A stretch of 8,102 nucleotides of DNA from Robiginitomaculum sp. GTDB lineage: Bacteria > Pseudomonadota > Alphaproteobacteria > Caulobacterales > Maricaulaceae. Location of the stretch: contig NVWT02000015.1 in assembly GCA_002733735.2 (NCBI GenBank), forward strand, positions 1 to 8,102, written 5' to 3'. Made by a program: the position numbers and the translations under genes. Under the pieces are notes generated by a model, which saw only the letters and a list, made by a program, of their open reading frames with translations, ran no database searches and was not told the origin of the DNA. Of this stretch, positions 1 to 6,776 are shown one piece after another (the stretch's first letter is position 1; the number at the start of each line of letters is the position of its first letter).

Positions 1-11
1 ATAAACCGATC

Positions 12-527
12 CTACTCCCCGCTCTCAAGCCTCAACGATTCGCCCCAAACAAGCATGTCGTCATACACACACCCGGGCACATACCCCTTCAACACCGGCC
101 TCCAGCCCTCAGGCCCAACCATCGTTTTCACAAAGCTCGAACTCACCTGCCCCAATGCCCGCGCCGGCATCATGAAAACAGTCTCCAATTCCGGGTTCAG
201 ATCCGAATTGATATACCGCATCCCCCGCTCATATCTATAGTCTTCCTCATCGCGGATACCGCGTAAGATATGCCCCGCCCCAACGTCCGAAGCATACCGA
301 GCAAGAAACCGATTCTTAATATCCGCGATCTCAACATTCTTATAAGGTCGGCAAATTTCTTCAAGCCAACCCAACCGCTGCTCGAGCGAGAACGTGTACG
401 CCTTCTCGGGGTTCTGCGCCACCGCCACGATCAGCTTCCCAAACAACTTCGCGCCCCGCTCGATCATCCAAACATGACCGTTCGTCGGCGGATCAAAGCT
501 CCCCGCATACACCGCTGTCCCGCTCAT
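12..527 (-). CDS. coaD: Phosphopantetheine adenylyltransferase (CoaD)
   Basis: This 171-residue cytosolic enzyme transfers AMP from ATP to 4'-phosphopantetheine to make dephospho-CoA, the penultimate step of coenzyme A synthesis. The nucleotidyltransferase signature is visible: GSFDPPTNGH at residues 9-18, with TNGH as the (H/T)xGH motif. K42, the R89/R92 pair in ILRGIR, and VSSSFVK at 128-134 match the family's substrate- and ATP-binding residues. Typical CoaD is about 160 residues, so the length is normal with a short extra tail. The middle segment (YERGMRYINSDL, 99-110) and the VGPEGW loop (137-142) differ from the proteobacterial form, so this is a divergent subtype. The ATG follows GAGGGG at a 5-base spacing, and that ribosome binding site overlaps the end of the upstream TPR gene, whose stop lies 2 bases before the start. 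Codon and base use are G+C rich, like the TPR gene and unlike everything beyond about position 1355. Confidence 0.93.
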   Translation of the reverse strand: MSGTAVYAGSFDPPTNGHVWMIERGAKLFGKLIVAVAQNPEKAYTFSLEQRLGWLEEICRPYKNVEIADIKNRFLARYASDVGAGHILRGIRDEEDYRYERGMRYINSDLNPELETVFMMPARALGQVSSSFVKTMVGPEGWRPVLKGYVPGCVYDDMLVWGESLRLESGE

Positions 528-529
528 GT

Positions 530-1355
530 TTACCCCTCACCCTTCGCATACCGCAGCGCCCGACGCAACGGCATCTTCCGACCCTCCGCCACCAACACAA
601 CCAACGATTCTACGCCGACAGCAATCTCCGCCCGCTCTCGGAATGGCCCCCGCGTATCTTCCTCCCAGGGACGAGCCGGGCAAGCAAGCCGCGCCCGCCC
701 TCCTGCCGCAGCAAGAAACAACCTCACCGATTTCTCCGCATTCCCCATCATCTCCGCAACACACGCGTACTGCTCCAATAGCCCCGGCACGCCGGTCATC
801 GCTCCACTCCGAACCATCAACTCAGACGCAGAATCCAGCCGTCCACCCGCATCACCAGCATCGCCCGTCGCCAACGCTAACTCCGCAAACGCGCAATGAA
901 TCGCAGCCGCCTGCAACCCGCCGCCGGCCCCGCGCAGCGTCTGCTCCGCATCCCGCAAATACGCCTCACCCCGCTCATATTCCTCGAGCTGAACGCAGCA
1001 CAACCCGAGCACACAAAGCGACATCGCCGTCCGCGTCCGATCCCCCATCGCCCGCCGGATCTGCAAACTCTCCTCGTAATAATCTCTCGCCCGAGTCGGG
1101 ATCCCATCCCCAAGACAAGCCGATCCGAGGCAACTCAAAAGCCCCCCGATCGTCCGCTCATCACCGTTGTGCCGCGCAAGCTCAAGCCCCGCCCGCCCAT
1201 ACGCAACCGCGTGCGCAAGATCACCCGTCGTAGTCGCGATCGAACTGATCCCCTCTCGGATCTGCGCCCAAGCCGCCGTCGGCTCCGTCCCCTCAGCAGA
1301 CTTATCCAGCCGGATCAAAAGCCTCCGCGCCTCAGCAATCCGCCCGCAAGCCGCC
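530..1355 (-). CDS. TPR-repeat protein, C-terminal part only (5' end missing at junction)
   Basis: About 275 residues of a helical repeat protein. The open frame extends up to an ATG at 1411, but the codons from 1411 to about 1355 are the guaB sequence read in another frame, so that apparent start is not genuine. At least five tetratricopeptide-like units lie about 40 residues apart, beginning near AWAQIREGISSIA, TIGGLLSCLGSACL, RTAMSLCVLGLCCV, QAAAIHCAFAELAL and GVPGLLEQYACVAE. Each has the paired-helix pattern of small and large hydrophobic residues. The end, with AEGRKMPLRRALRYAKGEG, resembles the C-terminus common in large NB-ARC/AfsR/LuxR-type ATPase regulators ('AEGR..LEEAVAYAL'). I infer that the missing N-terminal part held a sensor or DNA-binding domain and an NTPase domain. 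No catalytic motif is present in this piece, so its function is unknown. It precedes coaD by 2 bases and shares its G+C-rich composition. Confidence 0.75.
533..538 (-). promoter_or_regulatory. Ribosome binding site of coaD
   Basis: The minus strand reads GAGGGG, then TAAAC, then the coaD ATG. The spacer contains the TAA stop of the TPR gene. This supports the chosen coaD start and suggests that the TPR gene and coaD are co-transcribed and perhaps translationally coupled. Confidence 0.7.
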
Positions 1356-2654
1356 CAGCATTTGGTGCAAGATCGGCGCAACCGGGCCTTTGAACGGGGT
1401 TTGCCCTTCAATCCCTTCGGGTACCAGTTTCATGGTATCGCTTACTTCTTTTTGGAAATAACGATCGGCCGAGCCTTGCGCCATTGCGCCGACTGAACCC
1501 ATGCCACGATATGATTTGTACGAACGACCTTTGTATAGGAAAACCTCGCCCGGAGTTTCTTCGGCTCCGGCCAACATTGATCCGATCATAACTGTTGATG
1601 CACCGGCGGCCAGAGCTTTGGCCATATCACCAGAATACTTGATGCCGCCATCGGCAATGATCGGCGTGCCACTGTCTTTTGCGGCACGAACCGCATCAAT
1701 GATTGCGGTTAATTGCGGCACACCGACACCGGCAACAATTCGCGTAGTGCAAATTGATCCAGGGCCAATGCCGACTTTTACTGCATCAGCACCAGCATCA
1801 ATTAACGCCCGTGTCGCATCATAAGTTGCCACATTACCGGCAATGATTTGCGTTTTATTGCTCTCGCGGCGCAACCTACTTACCTGTTCCGGCACTGCTT
1901 GGCTGGCTCCGTGCGCAGTATCAATGACGATTGTATCAACTCCGGCATCAATTAACGCCATTGCTCGCTCAAAGCCGGCATCGCCTACCGTGCTGGCCGC
2001 GCCAACTAACAATCGACCATGGCTATCTTTGGCAGCATCTGGCGAGGCATGGGCTTTTTCAAAATCTTTTACCGTGATCAGGCCAGTACAATACCCTTTA
2101 TCATCTACCACCAACAACCGTTCGATCCGGTGTTTGTGCAATAATGCTTTGGCTTGTTGCGGGCTGGCTCCTTCGCCAATAGTCACCAATTCACGGGTCA
2201 TTAAATTGGCAACTGTCTCGTTCATATCTTCGGCAAAACGCACATCACGATTGGTGATAATTCCGACCAGATTTTGGTTATCGGGATCAATTACTGGAAT
2301 ACCAGAAATTTGATATTGCGAAGTTAAGGCTTTTAGTTCGCCCAAAGTTGCGCTGGGATGAATAGTTACCGGATTGATCACCATTCCGCTTTCATAGCGT
2401 TTTACTTTACGTACTTCGTCGGCTTGTTCTGCGGCGCTCATATTACGGTGAATAATCCCGATACCGCCGATTTGCGCCATGGCGATGGCCAATTTTGCCT
2501 CGGTCACGGTATCCATAGCCGCCGATAATAACGGCGCCTTTAGCGATATTTCATTGGTTAGCTTGGTAGCTAGGTTCGCATCCGCTGGCAGCACGCTAGA
2601 AGCTACGGGCTGCAAGAGAACATCGTCAAACGTAATGCCTTCACGGTACTTCAT
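1332..2654 (-). CDS. guaB: IMP dehydrogenase (GuaB), 3' end replaced at the junction
   Basis: IMP dehydrogenase oxidises IMP to XMP with NAD+, the committing step of guanine nucleotide synthesis, as a cytosolic TIM-barrel tetramer. The readable product is 440 residues, against about 485-490 in the family. Visible elements are the N-terminal ITFDDVLLQP (7-16), a CBS-domain pair at about 93-201, the phosphate/active-site loop GIGPGSICTTRI with catalytic Cys302, IADGGIKYSGD (333-343), and the catalytic flap with Arg398-Tyr399. The native sequence stops at LGGLRA (residue 438). The following D-C-stop comes from foreign DNA, so the last 45-50 residues are absent, including the ESH-type segment that helps bind K+ in the neighbouring subunit. 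I chose the ATG at 2654 because AGGAG lies 6 bases upstream and MKYREGITFDDV aligns with family N-termini; an in-frame start at 2702 would add an atypical 16-residue tail. The organism presumably has an intact copy. Confidence 0.95.
   Translation of the reverse strand: MKYREGITFDDVLLQPVASSVLPADANLATKLTNEISLKAPLLSAAMDTVTEAKLAIAMAQIGGIGIIHRNMSAAEQADEVRKVKRYESGMVINPVTIHPSATLGELKALTSQYQISGIPVIDPDNQNLVGIITNRDVRFAEDMNETVANLMTRELVTIGEGASPQQAKALLHKHRIERLLVVDDKGYCTGLITVKDFEKAHASPDAAKDSHGRLLVGAASTVGDAGFERAMALIDAGVDTIVIDTAHGASQAVPEQVSRLRRESNKTQIIAGNVATYDATRALIDAGADAVKVGIGPGSICTTRIVAGVGVPQLTAIIDAVRAAKDSGTPIIADGGIKYSGDMAKALAAGASTVMIGSMLAGAEETPGEVFLYKGRSYKSYRGMGSVGAMAQGSADRYFQKEVSDTMKLVPEGIEGQTPFKGPVAPILHQMLGGLRADC
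1340..1356. other. Junction between two DNA sources (probable assembly chimera)
   Basis: On the minus strand the conserved GuaB frame is normal through LGGLRA, whose last codon is 1343-1341. It then reads two unrelated residues and a TGA at 1332-1334. From about 1345 leftward another frame becomes a convincing TPR helix (GRIAEARRLL). The short stretch 1341-1355 can be read as either protein, so the breakpoint cannot be placed more exactly. Base composition steps from about 45% G+C on the right to above 60% on the left across this point. No insertion-sequence ends, target duplication or integrase gene is seen. A misassembled contig is the simplest reading; genuine recombination is possible but would have destroyed the end of an important gene. 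Confidence 0.75.
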
Positions 2655-2660
2655 AAGATA

Positions 2661-2665
2661 CTCCT
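2661..2665 (-). promoter_or_regulatory. Ribosome binding site of guaB
   Basis: The minus strand shows AGGAG followed by TATCTT and then the ATG at 2654. This strong site with 6-base spacing decides between the 2654 start and the longer in-frame start at 2702. Confidence 0.8.
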
Positions 2666-2717
2666 TATCTCTTGCGAATGCGGTGTAACGCAAAGCAAAC
2701 AAAAGGGAAAGGGGCGC

Positions 2718-2745
2718 AGTGTGGGAAAAATTTAGTTATGGTCAA
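2718..2745 (-). promoter_or_regulatory. Weak candidate guaB promoter
   Basis: The 117-base gap between the NlpD-type gene and guaB is wide for this compact region, so guaB may have its own promoter. On the minus strand TTGACC (2745-2740) matches five of six -35 bases and is followed after 16 bases by CACACT, a poor -10 with three of six matches. Nothing resembling a purine riboswitch, and no hairpin followed by a T-run, is visible in the gap. Confidence 0.22.
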
Positions 2746-2771
2746 AAGCTAGACAATAAAAACAAAGTTTC

Positions 2772-4028
2772 TCAAATCTTCGGTAAATACTTTAATGGGT
2801 TTACCGGTTTAACGCCTTTGCGAGTTTCAAAATGCAATTGCGGCACAGCAACCGACCCAGATGACCCGGCCAGTGCAATTACCTGCCCGCTAGTAACCAC
2901 CGCGCCTTCTAAAACTTTGCTGACCGAATTATGCGCATAGGCAGTAACCCAGCCATTATTATGGCGGATCAAAATCAAACGACCAAAGTTTTTCAATTCA
3001 GAACCAGAATAAATAACCGTTCCAGCACCAGCAGCAACAATTTGCGCTTTGTCCTTAGCGGCAATATTAATACCATCATTACGCATGCCACCAGCTTTGC
3101 CGCCAAAATGCGAAATAATTTCGCCCTTTATTGGCCAGATAAATGTTGATGTCGCCGCAGGTTTTACCGCTCTTGGTTTTGGTCTGGGTTTTGGTCTGGG
3201 TTTCGCTGTTGCTTTGGTTTCAGGTTTGCCGCTGGCAGATGGCTGTGGCTTACTTACAACCGGTTCTTCATGCACCGTGGCAGCTTTCCACTGCCCGCCA
3301 CTATCACGAGCCAATGCCGGTAATACTAGGATTGAACTAGGCGAGATGATAAATGGCGTATCAATGCCGTTAATATTGGCCAATGATGAAAAATGAATAT
3401 TGTAGCGCCTAGCAATCGAATACAGTGTATCGCCTTTTAGAACTTTATAATGCAATGGCGGCGGCAGTTTTAGCGTCTGGCCTTTGTTCAAGGCATAAGG
3501 AGCGCGCATATTATTTAGTTCAATCAACGGCTGTAAGGCTACTTGGTATTTCTCTGATAGACTGAACAATGTCTCATTAGCCTGAACTTTAATGCTACCC
3601 GGTCGATCACGGGTTAACACTATTTCTTGCTCTATATAACCAGTTGCCTGTTCTGACGGCATTGGCTGAATTTGGCTATCGCTAACAAACCCCGGCGGGG
3701 CATCATTTACATCCGGCTGTAGATCAACCTCGGCCAGTGTGTTTTCAGTTGGCTGTGTAGATTGCGGCTCTACGTCTAGCATATCCAGCTCATCGGCTTC
3801 GCTTAATGCTTCACTGTCCACAGGAATTGTCGGGGCTGGAGTTTCATTAACAGCTATTTGCGGTTGCGGTTCAGATGCAATGGGTAAATCCATCGGCGTG
3901 ACAGCTTTTTGGTATTGCTCGGAACTTTGAGGTTTAGCACCCTTGAACTCAACAGGCGCAGGCCCGCCGCCAGCCATGCAAGAGACAAACAACAATAACG
4001 CTGGTGCAATATATATAAATCGAATCAT
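2772..4028 (-). CDS. nlpD: NlpD-type lipoprotein with two LysM domains and a degenerate M23 (LytM) domain
   Basis: A 418-residue envelope protein. It opens with a short hydrophobic signal sequence and a probable lipobox, FVSC with Cys17. Phe at -3 is unusual, so lipidation is likely but not certain. A low-complexity, acidic, Pro/Gln-rich linker (about 20-135) follows. Then come two LysM peptidoglycan-binding modules (about 146-189 and 193-238), a basic Pro-rich linker with KPRPKPRPKPR (276-286), and an M23/LytM domain (about 297-418). YAH (H366) and LHF (H399) are kept, but the HxxxD zinc motif is replaced by N317...N321 in RNDGINIA. As in NlpD, EnvC and DipM, it is therefore probably not a hydrolase but activates cell-wall amidases during division. 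This is inference from the family. Its place downstream of surE and pcm agrees with nlpD. No Shine-Dalgarno sequence is evident; the lipobox supports the start. An alternative name is 'M23 family peptidase'. Confidence 0.88.
   Translation of the reverse strand: MIRFIYIAPALLLFVSCMAGGGPAPVEFKGAKPQSSEQYQKAVTPMDLPIASEPQPQIAVNETPAPTIPVDSEALSEADELDMLDVEPQSTQPTENTLAEVDLQPDVNDAPPGFVSDSQIQPMPSEQATGYIEQEIVLTRDRPGSIKVQANETLFSLSEKYQVALQPLIELNNMRAPYALNKGQTLKLPPPLHYKVLKGDTLYSIARRYNIHFSSLANINGIDTPFIISPSSILVLPALARDSGGQWKAATVHEEPVVSKPQPSASGKPETKATAKPRPKPRPKPRAVKPAATSTFIWPIKGEIISHFGGKAGGMRNDGINIAAKDKAQIVAAGAGTVIYSGSELKNFGRLILIRHNNGWVTAYAHNSVSKVLEGAVVTSGQVIALAGSSGSVAVPQLHFETRKGVKPVNPLKYLPKI
3171..3203 (-). repeat. 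12-base tandem repeat encoding KPRP units
   Basis: Inside the NlpD-type gene a 12-base unit, AAACCCAGACCA on the coding strand, occurs twice exactly, followed by a third partial copy with one change. It encodes K-P-R-P, K-P-R-P, K-P-R. It forms the positively charged extended linker between the LysM and LytM domains and is a plausible place for length variation by slippage. Confidence 0.85.
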
Positions 4029-4043
4029 GTGACTGATTTTGAC

Positions 4044-4067
4044 GGAAACTGGTTAATCAATGTTTCC
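4044..4067. repeat. Inverted repeat between pcm and the NlpD-type gene
   Basis: GGAAAC (4044-4049) and GTTTCC (4062-4067) are exact inverted copies around a 12-base spacer, within the 60-base gap between the pcm stop and the next start. The minus-strand RNA could form a 6-bp hairpin. No T-run follows, so it does not look like an intrinsic terminator. It could be a weak RNA processing signal, or chance. Confidence 0.35.
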
Positions 4068-4088
4068 CAAAACCATTTAACATGGATT

Positions 4089-4730
4089 TCACAGTGTGCG
4101 GGCAATACCCGGCAATAATGGCACAAACCGAACTTTATCCAATGTGTGTTCGTGAAACACATCACCATCACGCCGATAAACCGTTAATTTTTGCCGCCCA
4201 GAACTGCCAATAGGCGCCACCATCAAGCCATGATCACGTAATTGTGCCAATAATGCTGGCGGTGGTTTTTCAGCTGCCGCTGTCATGATAATCCGATCAA
4301 AGCTGTCCTGTTCCGGCCAGCCCTGCCCACCATCGCCGAGCCTTGGTACAATATTGCGAAGCTTTAATGCCGCAAACCTGCGTTTGGCTTCCTCTAACAA
4401 AGTCCGGTATCGCTCTATTGTGTAGACCCTACGCGCTAGCTTCGATAAAATCGCGCACTGATAACCAGAACCGGTACCGACCTCCAATACCTTCTCGCGA
4501 CCAGTCAGGCACAAGGCCTCGGTCATTTGCCCGACCACCATTGGCTGGGAAATAGTCTGCCCACAAGCGATAGGTAGCGCCCTATCTTCCCAAGCTTGAT
4601 CACTGAACTCTGGCGTTACAAACAACTCACGCGGGGTGGTTTCTATGGCCGAAAGCACGCCATGATCACTAATGCCACTACCGCGCAAAGCCAGTATCAG
4701 CTCTACTGTCTTTAGGTTTACCTTAGCCAT
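4089..4730 (-). CDS. pcm: Protein-L-isoaspartate O-methyltransferase (Pcm)
   Basis: A 213-residue cytosolic enzyme that methylates L-isoaspartyl residues with S-adenosylmethionine, starting the repair of age-damaged proteins. Family signatures are present: PRELFVTP (33-40), the substrate-binding GQTISQP (57-63), SAM-binding motif I VLEVGTGSGYQ (81-91), the acidic motif around YTIER (103-107), and the post-motif-II region FDRIIMTAAAEKPP (144-157). The length is normal. The frame is open upstream to 4889, but that part is surE read in another frame. MAKVNLKTVELI at 4730 fits the family start, and an ATG at 4742 is a possible alternative. The start overlaps the surE end by 8 bases (ATGGCTAA). 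The Shine-Dalgarno sequence is weak, so translation probably depends on ribosomes finishing surE. The surE-pcm pairing is a classic stress-survival arrangement. Confidence 0.95.
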   Translation of the reverse strand: MAKVNLKTVELILALRGSGISDHGVLSAIETTPRELFVTPEFSDQAWEDRALPIACGQTISQPMVVGQMTEALCLTGREKVLEVGTGSGYQCAILSKLARRVYTIERYRTLLEEAKRRFAALKLRNIVPRLGDGGQGWPEQDSFDRIIMTAAAEKPPPALLAQLRDHGLMVAPIGSSGRQKLTVYRRDGDVFHEHTLDKVRFVPLLPGIARTL

Positions 4731-5502
4731 TAAAAGCTGCATCCAGATCAGCCATTGTCTTATAATGGGTAAGATCCATGTGCAAAGGGGAAATTGAAAT
4801 GCGGTTTTGATAAATCGCATGTAAATCAGTACCTTGCGGCGGAGTAGATAAGCGGCCATTAAACCCCAACCAGTGATATTCGCGGCCACCGGGATCTTTG
4901 CGCTTATGAATTTCGATCAAATCGGCATCGCGGCGGCCAATTCTGGTCAGTTGAGTTTCCACCACGTCCTCGGGCTTACAGTCCGGAAAATTGACATTGA
5001 TCAACACATCTTTTGGCCATTTAGCAGCAAACAGCTTTTTTAGCACCGGCACCGCATGGTATTCAGCGGTTTCCCAATGAATGACACTGTCTTCGGTAAA
5101 CGGATAAGTTTGCGATAAAGCAACTGATGGAATTCCCATCTCCATGCCCTGTATCGCCGCAGCAATAGTTCCCGATAATGTAACATGTTCAGCCAGATTT
5201 TGACCCTTGTTTACACCGGCCAAAATAAGATCTGGGCGCTTGCCAGTTACCAGTTCTAACACCCCCATCATCACACTATCGGTCGGAGTACCATAAACTG
5301 CAATATGACGTTCATCACGACGATCAACCCGCAATGGATCACGAATTGAAAGCGCCCGTGAGGCTGCTGATTGCTCAAACGCCGGAGCCACCACCCAAAT
5401 GTCATCAGAGAAATGCTTGGCGACACGTTCCAACAGTGCCAGCCCAGGCGCATCAATACCGTCATCATTAGAAAGTAAAATTCTGGGATTTTTAGGTAGC
5501 AT
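4723..5502 (-). CDS. surE: 5'/3'-nucleotidase SurE
   Basis: A 259-residue metal-dependent phosphatase that removes phosphate from nucleoside 5'- and 3'-monophosphates and can act on short polyphosphate; it is linked to stationary-phase survival. Near the N-terminus ILLSNDDGIDAPG (8-20) carries the metal-binding pair D13-D14. S45 in EQSAAS and N98 in AGVNKGQNL complete the expected metal site, and VTLSGTIAAAIQGM (107-120) is the usual following helix. Length is typical. The stop overlaps the pcm start by 8 bases, and the start overlaps the serS stop by one base (TGATG). AGGTG lies 8 bases before the ATG, inside serS. These overlaps argue for one mRNA carrying serS, surE and pcm. Confidence 0.96.
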   Translation of the reverse strand: MLPKNPRILLSNDDGIDAPGLALLERVAKHFSDDIWVVAPAFEQSAASRALSIRDPLRVDRRDERHIAVYGTPTDSVMMGVLELVTGKRPDLILAGVNKGQNLAEHVTLSGTIAAAIQGMEMGIPSVALSQTYPFTEDSVIHWETAEYHAVPVLKKLFAAKWPKDVLINVNFPDCKPEDVVETQLTRIGRRDADLIEIHKRKDPGGREYHWLGFNGRLSTPPQGTDLHAIYQNRISISPLHMDLTHYKTMADLDAAFNG

Positions 5503-6776
5503 CAGCCGATCACCTCTTGTCCGCCCATAAAGGGACGCAAAACTTGTGGAATTTCAATTGTACCATCTTCGCGCTGGTAATTTTCCATCACCGCCAACAA
5601 AGCCCGACCAACAGCAATGCCAGAGCCGTTCAAAGTATGCAAATAACGAATTTGCTTCTCGCCTTGTACGCGGCATCTAGCGTTCATTCTTCTGGCCTGA
5701 AAATCACCGCAATTTGATATTGAGCTGATCTCGCGGTAACAGTTTTGACTTGGTAGCCAAACTTCAAGATCATAAGTTCTCTTGGCTCCAAAACCGGTAT
5801 CACCACTGCAAAGCAACATTACCCGATATGGTAATTCCAGCTTTTGCAATATGCTTTCGGCGGATTTTGTCATGCGTTCATGTTCATCTAGTGATTGTTC
5901 TGGTGCGCAAATTGTCACCATCTCCACTTTCATGAATTGATGCATGCGAATAAGCCCACGGGTGTCCTTACCAGCAGAGCCAGCTTCGGAGCGAAAACAC
6001 GGCGTATAAGCGCAATAACGGTGTGGCAGGCCAGCTTCGTCATGAATTGCTTCACGAGCCAAATTGGTCAGCGGTACTTCGGCGGTTGGGATTAGATAAT
6101 GATCGGTAGTCGTCTTGAACTGATCTTCTTCAAATTTTGGCAATTGATTGGTGCCAATCAAGGCATTGCCACGCACCAACAAAGGCGGTGCAATTTCGGT
6201 AAATCCGTTTTCTTGCGTTTGCACATCAAGCATGAAATTAGCCAATGCCCGCTCTAACCTCGCCAAATCACCTTTTAGAAATGCAAACCGCGATCCAGAG
6301 ATTTTCGCCGCAGCTTCAAAATCTAACAGACCCAAACTCTCGCCTAATTCAGTGTGATCTTTGGCTGTAAAACCCAGTTGCACCGGCTCGCCAATTTTAC
6401 GTAATTCAACATTGGCAGTTTCGTCAGCGCCATTTGGCACATCAGCAAACATAATATTTGGCAAAGCTAATAGAAAATCATTCAAAGCCTGATTAGCCTT
6501 ATTCGCTGCTTCATCAAGACCTTTTTCAGCTGACTTCAACTCAGCCACCTGCGCCCGAAGCCGTTCAAATTCCGCTTCATCACCACGGGCTTTGGCGGCG
6601 CCTATTTGTTTTGAGGCGGTGTTTTTGGTGGTTTCTGTTTCTTGCTTGGCGGCTATTGCCTCGCGCCTAGCCGCATCTAGTTGCAAAACTTTAGGCGATT
6701 GCGCCTCTAGCCCGCGACGTTTCATTTGCGCATCGAACTCATCGGGGTTTTGACGTATATATTTTATATCATGCAT
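5502..6776 (-). CDS. serS: Seryl-tRNA synthetase (SerS)
   Basis: A 424-residue class II aminoacyl-tRNA synthetase that charges tRNA-Ser with serine in the cytosol. The N-terminal region (about 27-105), rich in Ala, Glu and Lys, is the long antiparallel coiled coil that holds the tRNA-Ser variable arm. The catalytic domain follows: the serine-binding TAE loop (231-233), motif 2 with CFRSEAGSAGKDTRG (260-274) and Arg262, and motif 3 with LNGSGIAVGRALLAVMENYQ (382-401) and Arg391. Length is normal and no key residue is missing. MHDIKYIRQNP fits the family N-terminus. The Shine-Dalgarno sequence is weak, with only GAG/CTGG about 6-11 bases upstream. It is the first gene of the serS-surE-pcm-nlpD block, after a 93-base gap from fliE. 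Confidence 0.97.
   Translation of the reverse strand: MHDIKYIRQNPDEFDAQMKRRGLEAQSPKVLQLDAARREAIAAKQETETTKNTASKQIGAAKARGDEAEFERLRAQVAELKSAEKGLDEAANKANQALNDFLLALPNIMFADVPNGADETANVELRKIGEPVQLGFTAKDHTELGESLGLLDFEAAAKISGSRFAFLKGDLARLERALANFMLDVQTQENGFTEIAPPLLVRGNALIGTNQLPKFEEDQFKTTTDHYLIPTAEVPLTNLAREAIHDEAGLPHRYCAYTPCFRSEAGSAGKDTRGLIRMHQFMKVEMVTICAPEQSLDEHERMTKSAESILQKLELPYRVMLLCSGDTGFGAKRTYDLEVWLPSQNCYREISSISNCGDFQARRMNARCRVQGEKQIRYLHTLNGSGIAVGRALLAVMENYQREDGTIEIPQVLRPFMGGQEVIG

Noticed and set aside
270..1233. Long open frames on the plus strand opposite coaD and the TPR gene
   Set aside because: They are rich in Pro, Ser, Arg and Ala with no recognisable domain. They are antisense shadows of G+C-rich genes whose minus-strand frames have clear family motifs.
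1332..1356. Insertion-sequence or prophage attachment site at the junction
   Set aside because: No inverted-repeat ends, target duplication, tRNA gene, transposase or integrase is visible nearby. A chimera explains the data more simply.
2671..2695. Possible hairpin in the guaB leader (TTGCG paired with CGCAA)
   Set aside because: It is only 5 bp with a 12-base loop and has no riboswitch-like conserved sequence, so it is within chance expectation.
2655..2702. N-terminal extension of GuaB by 16 residues
   Set aside because: The ATG at 2654 has a strong AGGAG site and the expected family N-terminus; the extension contains that ribosome binding site itself.
4731..4889. N-terminal extension of Pcm by 53 residues
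   Set aside because: This stretch is surE coding sequence in another frame. The family start matches the ATG at 4730.
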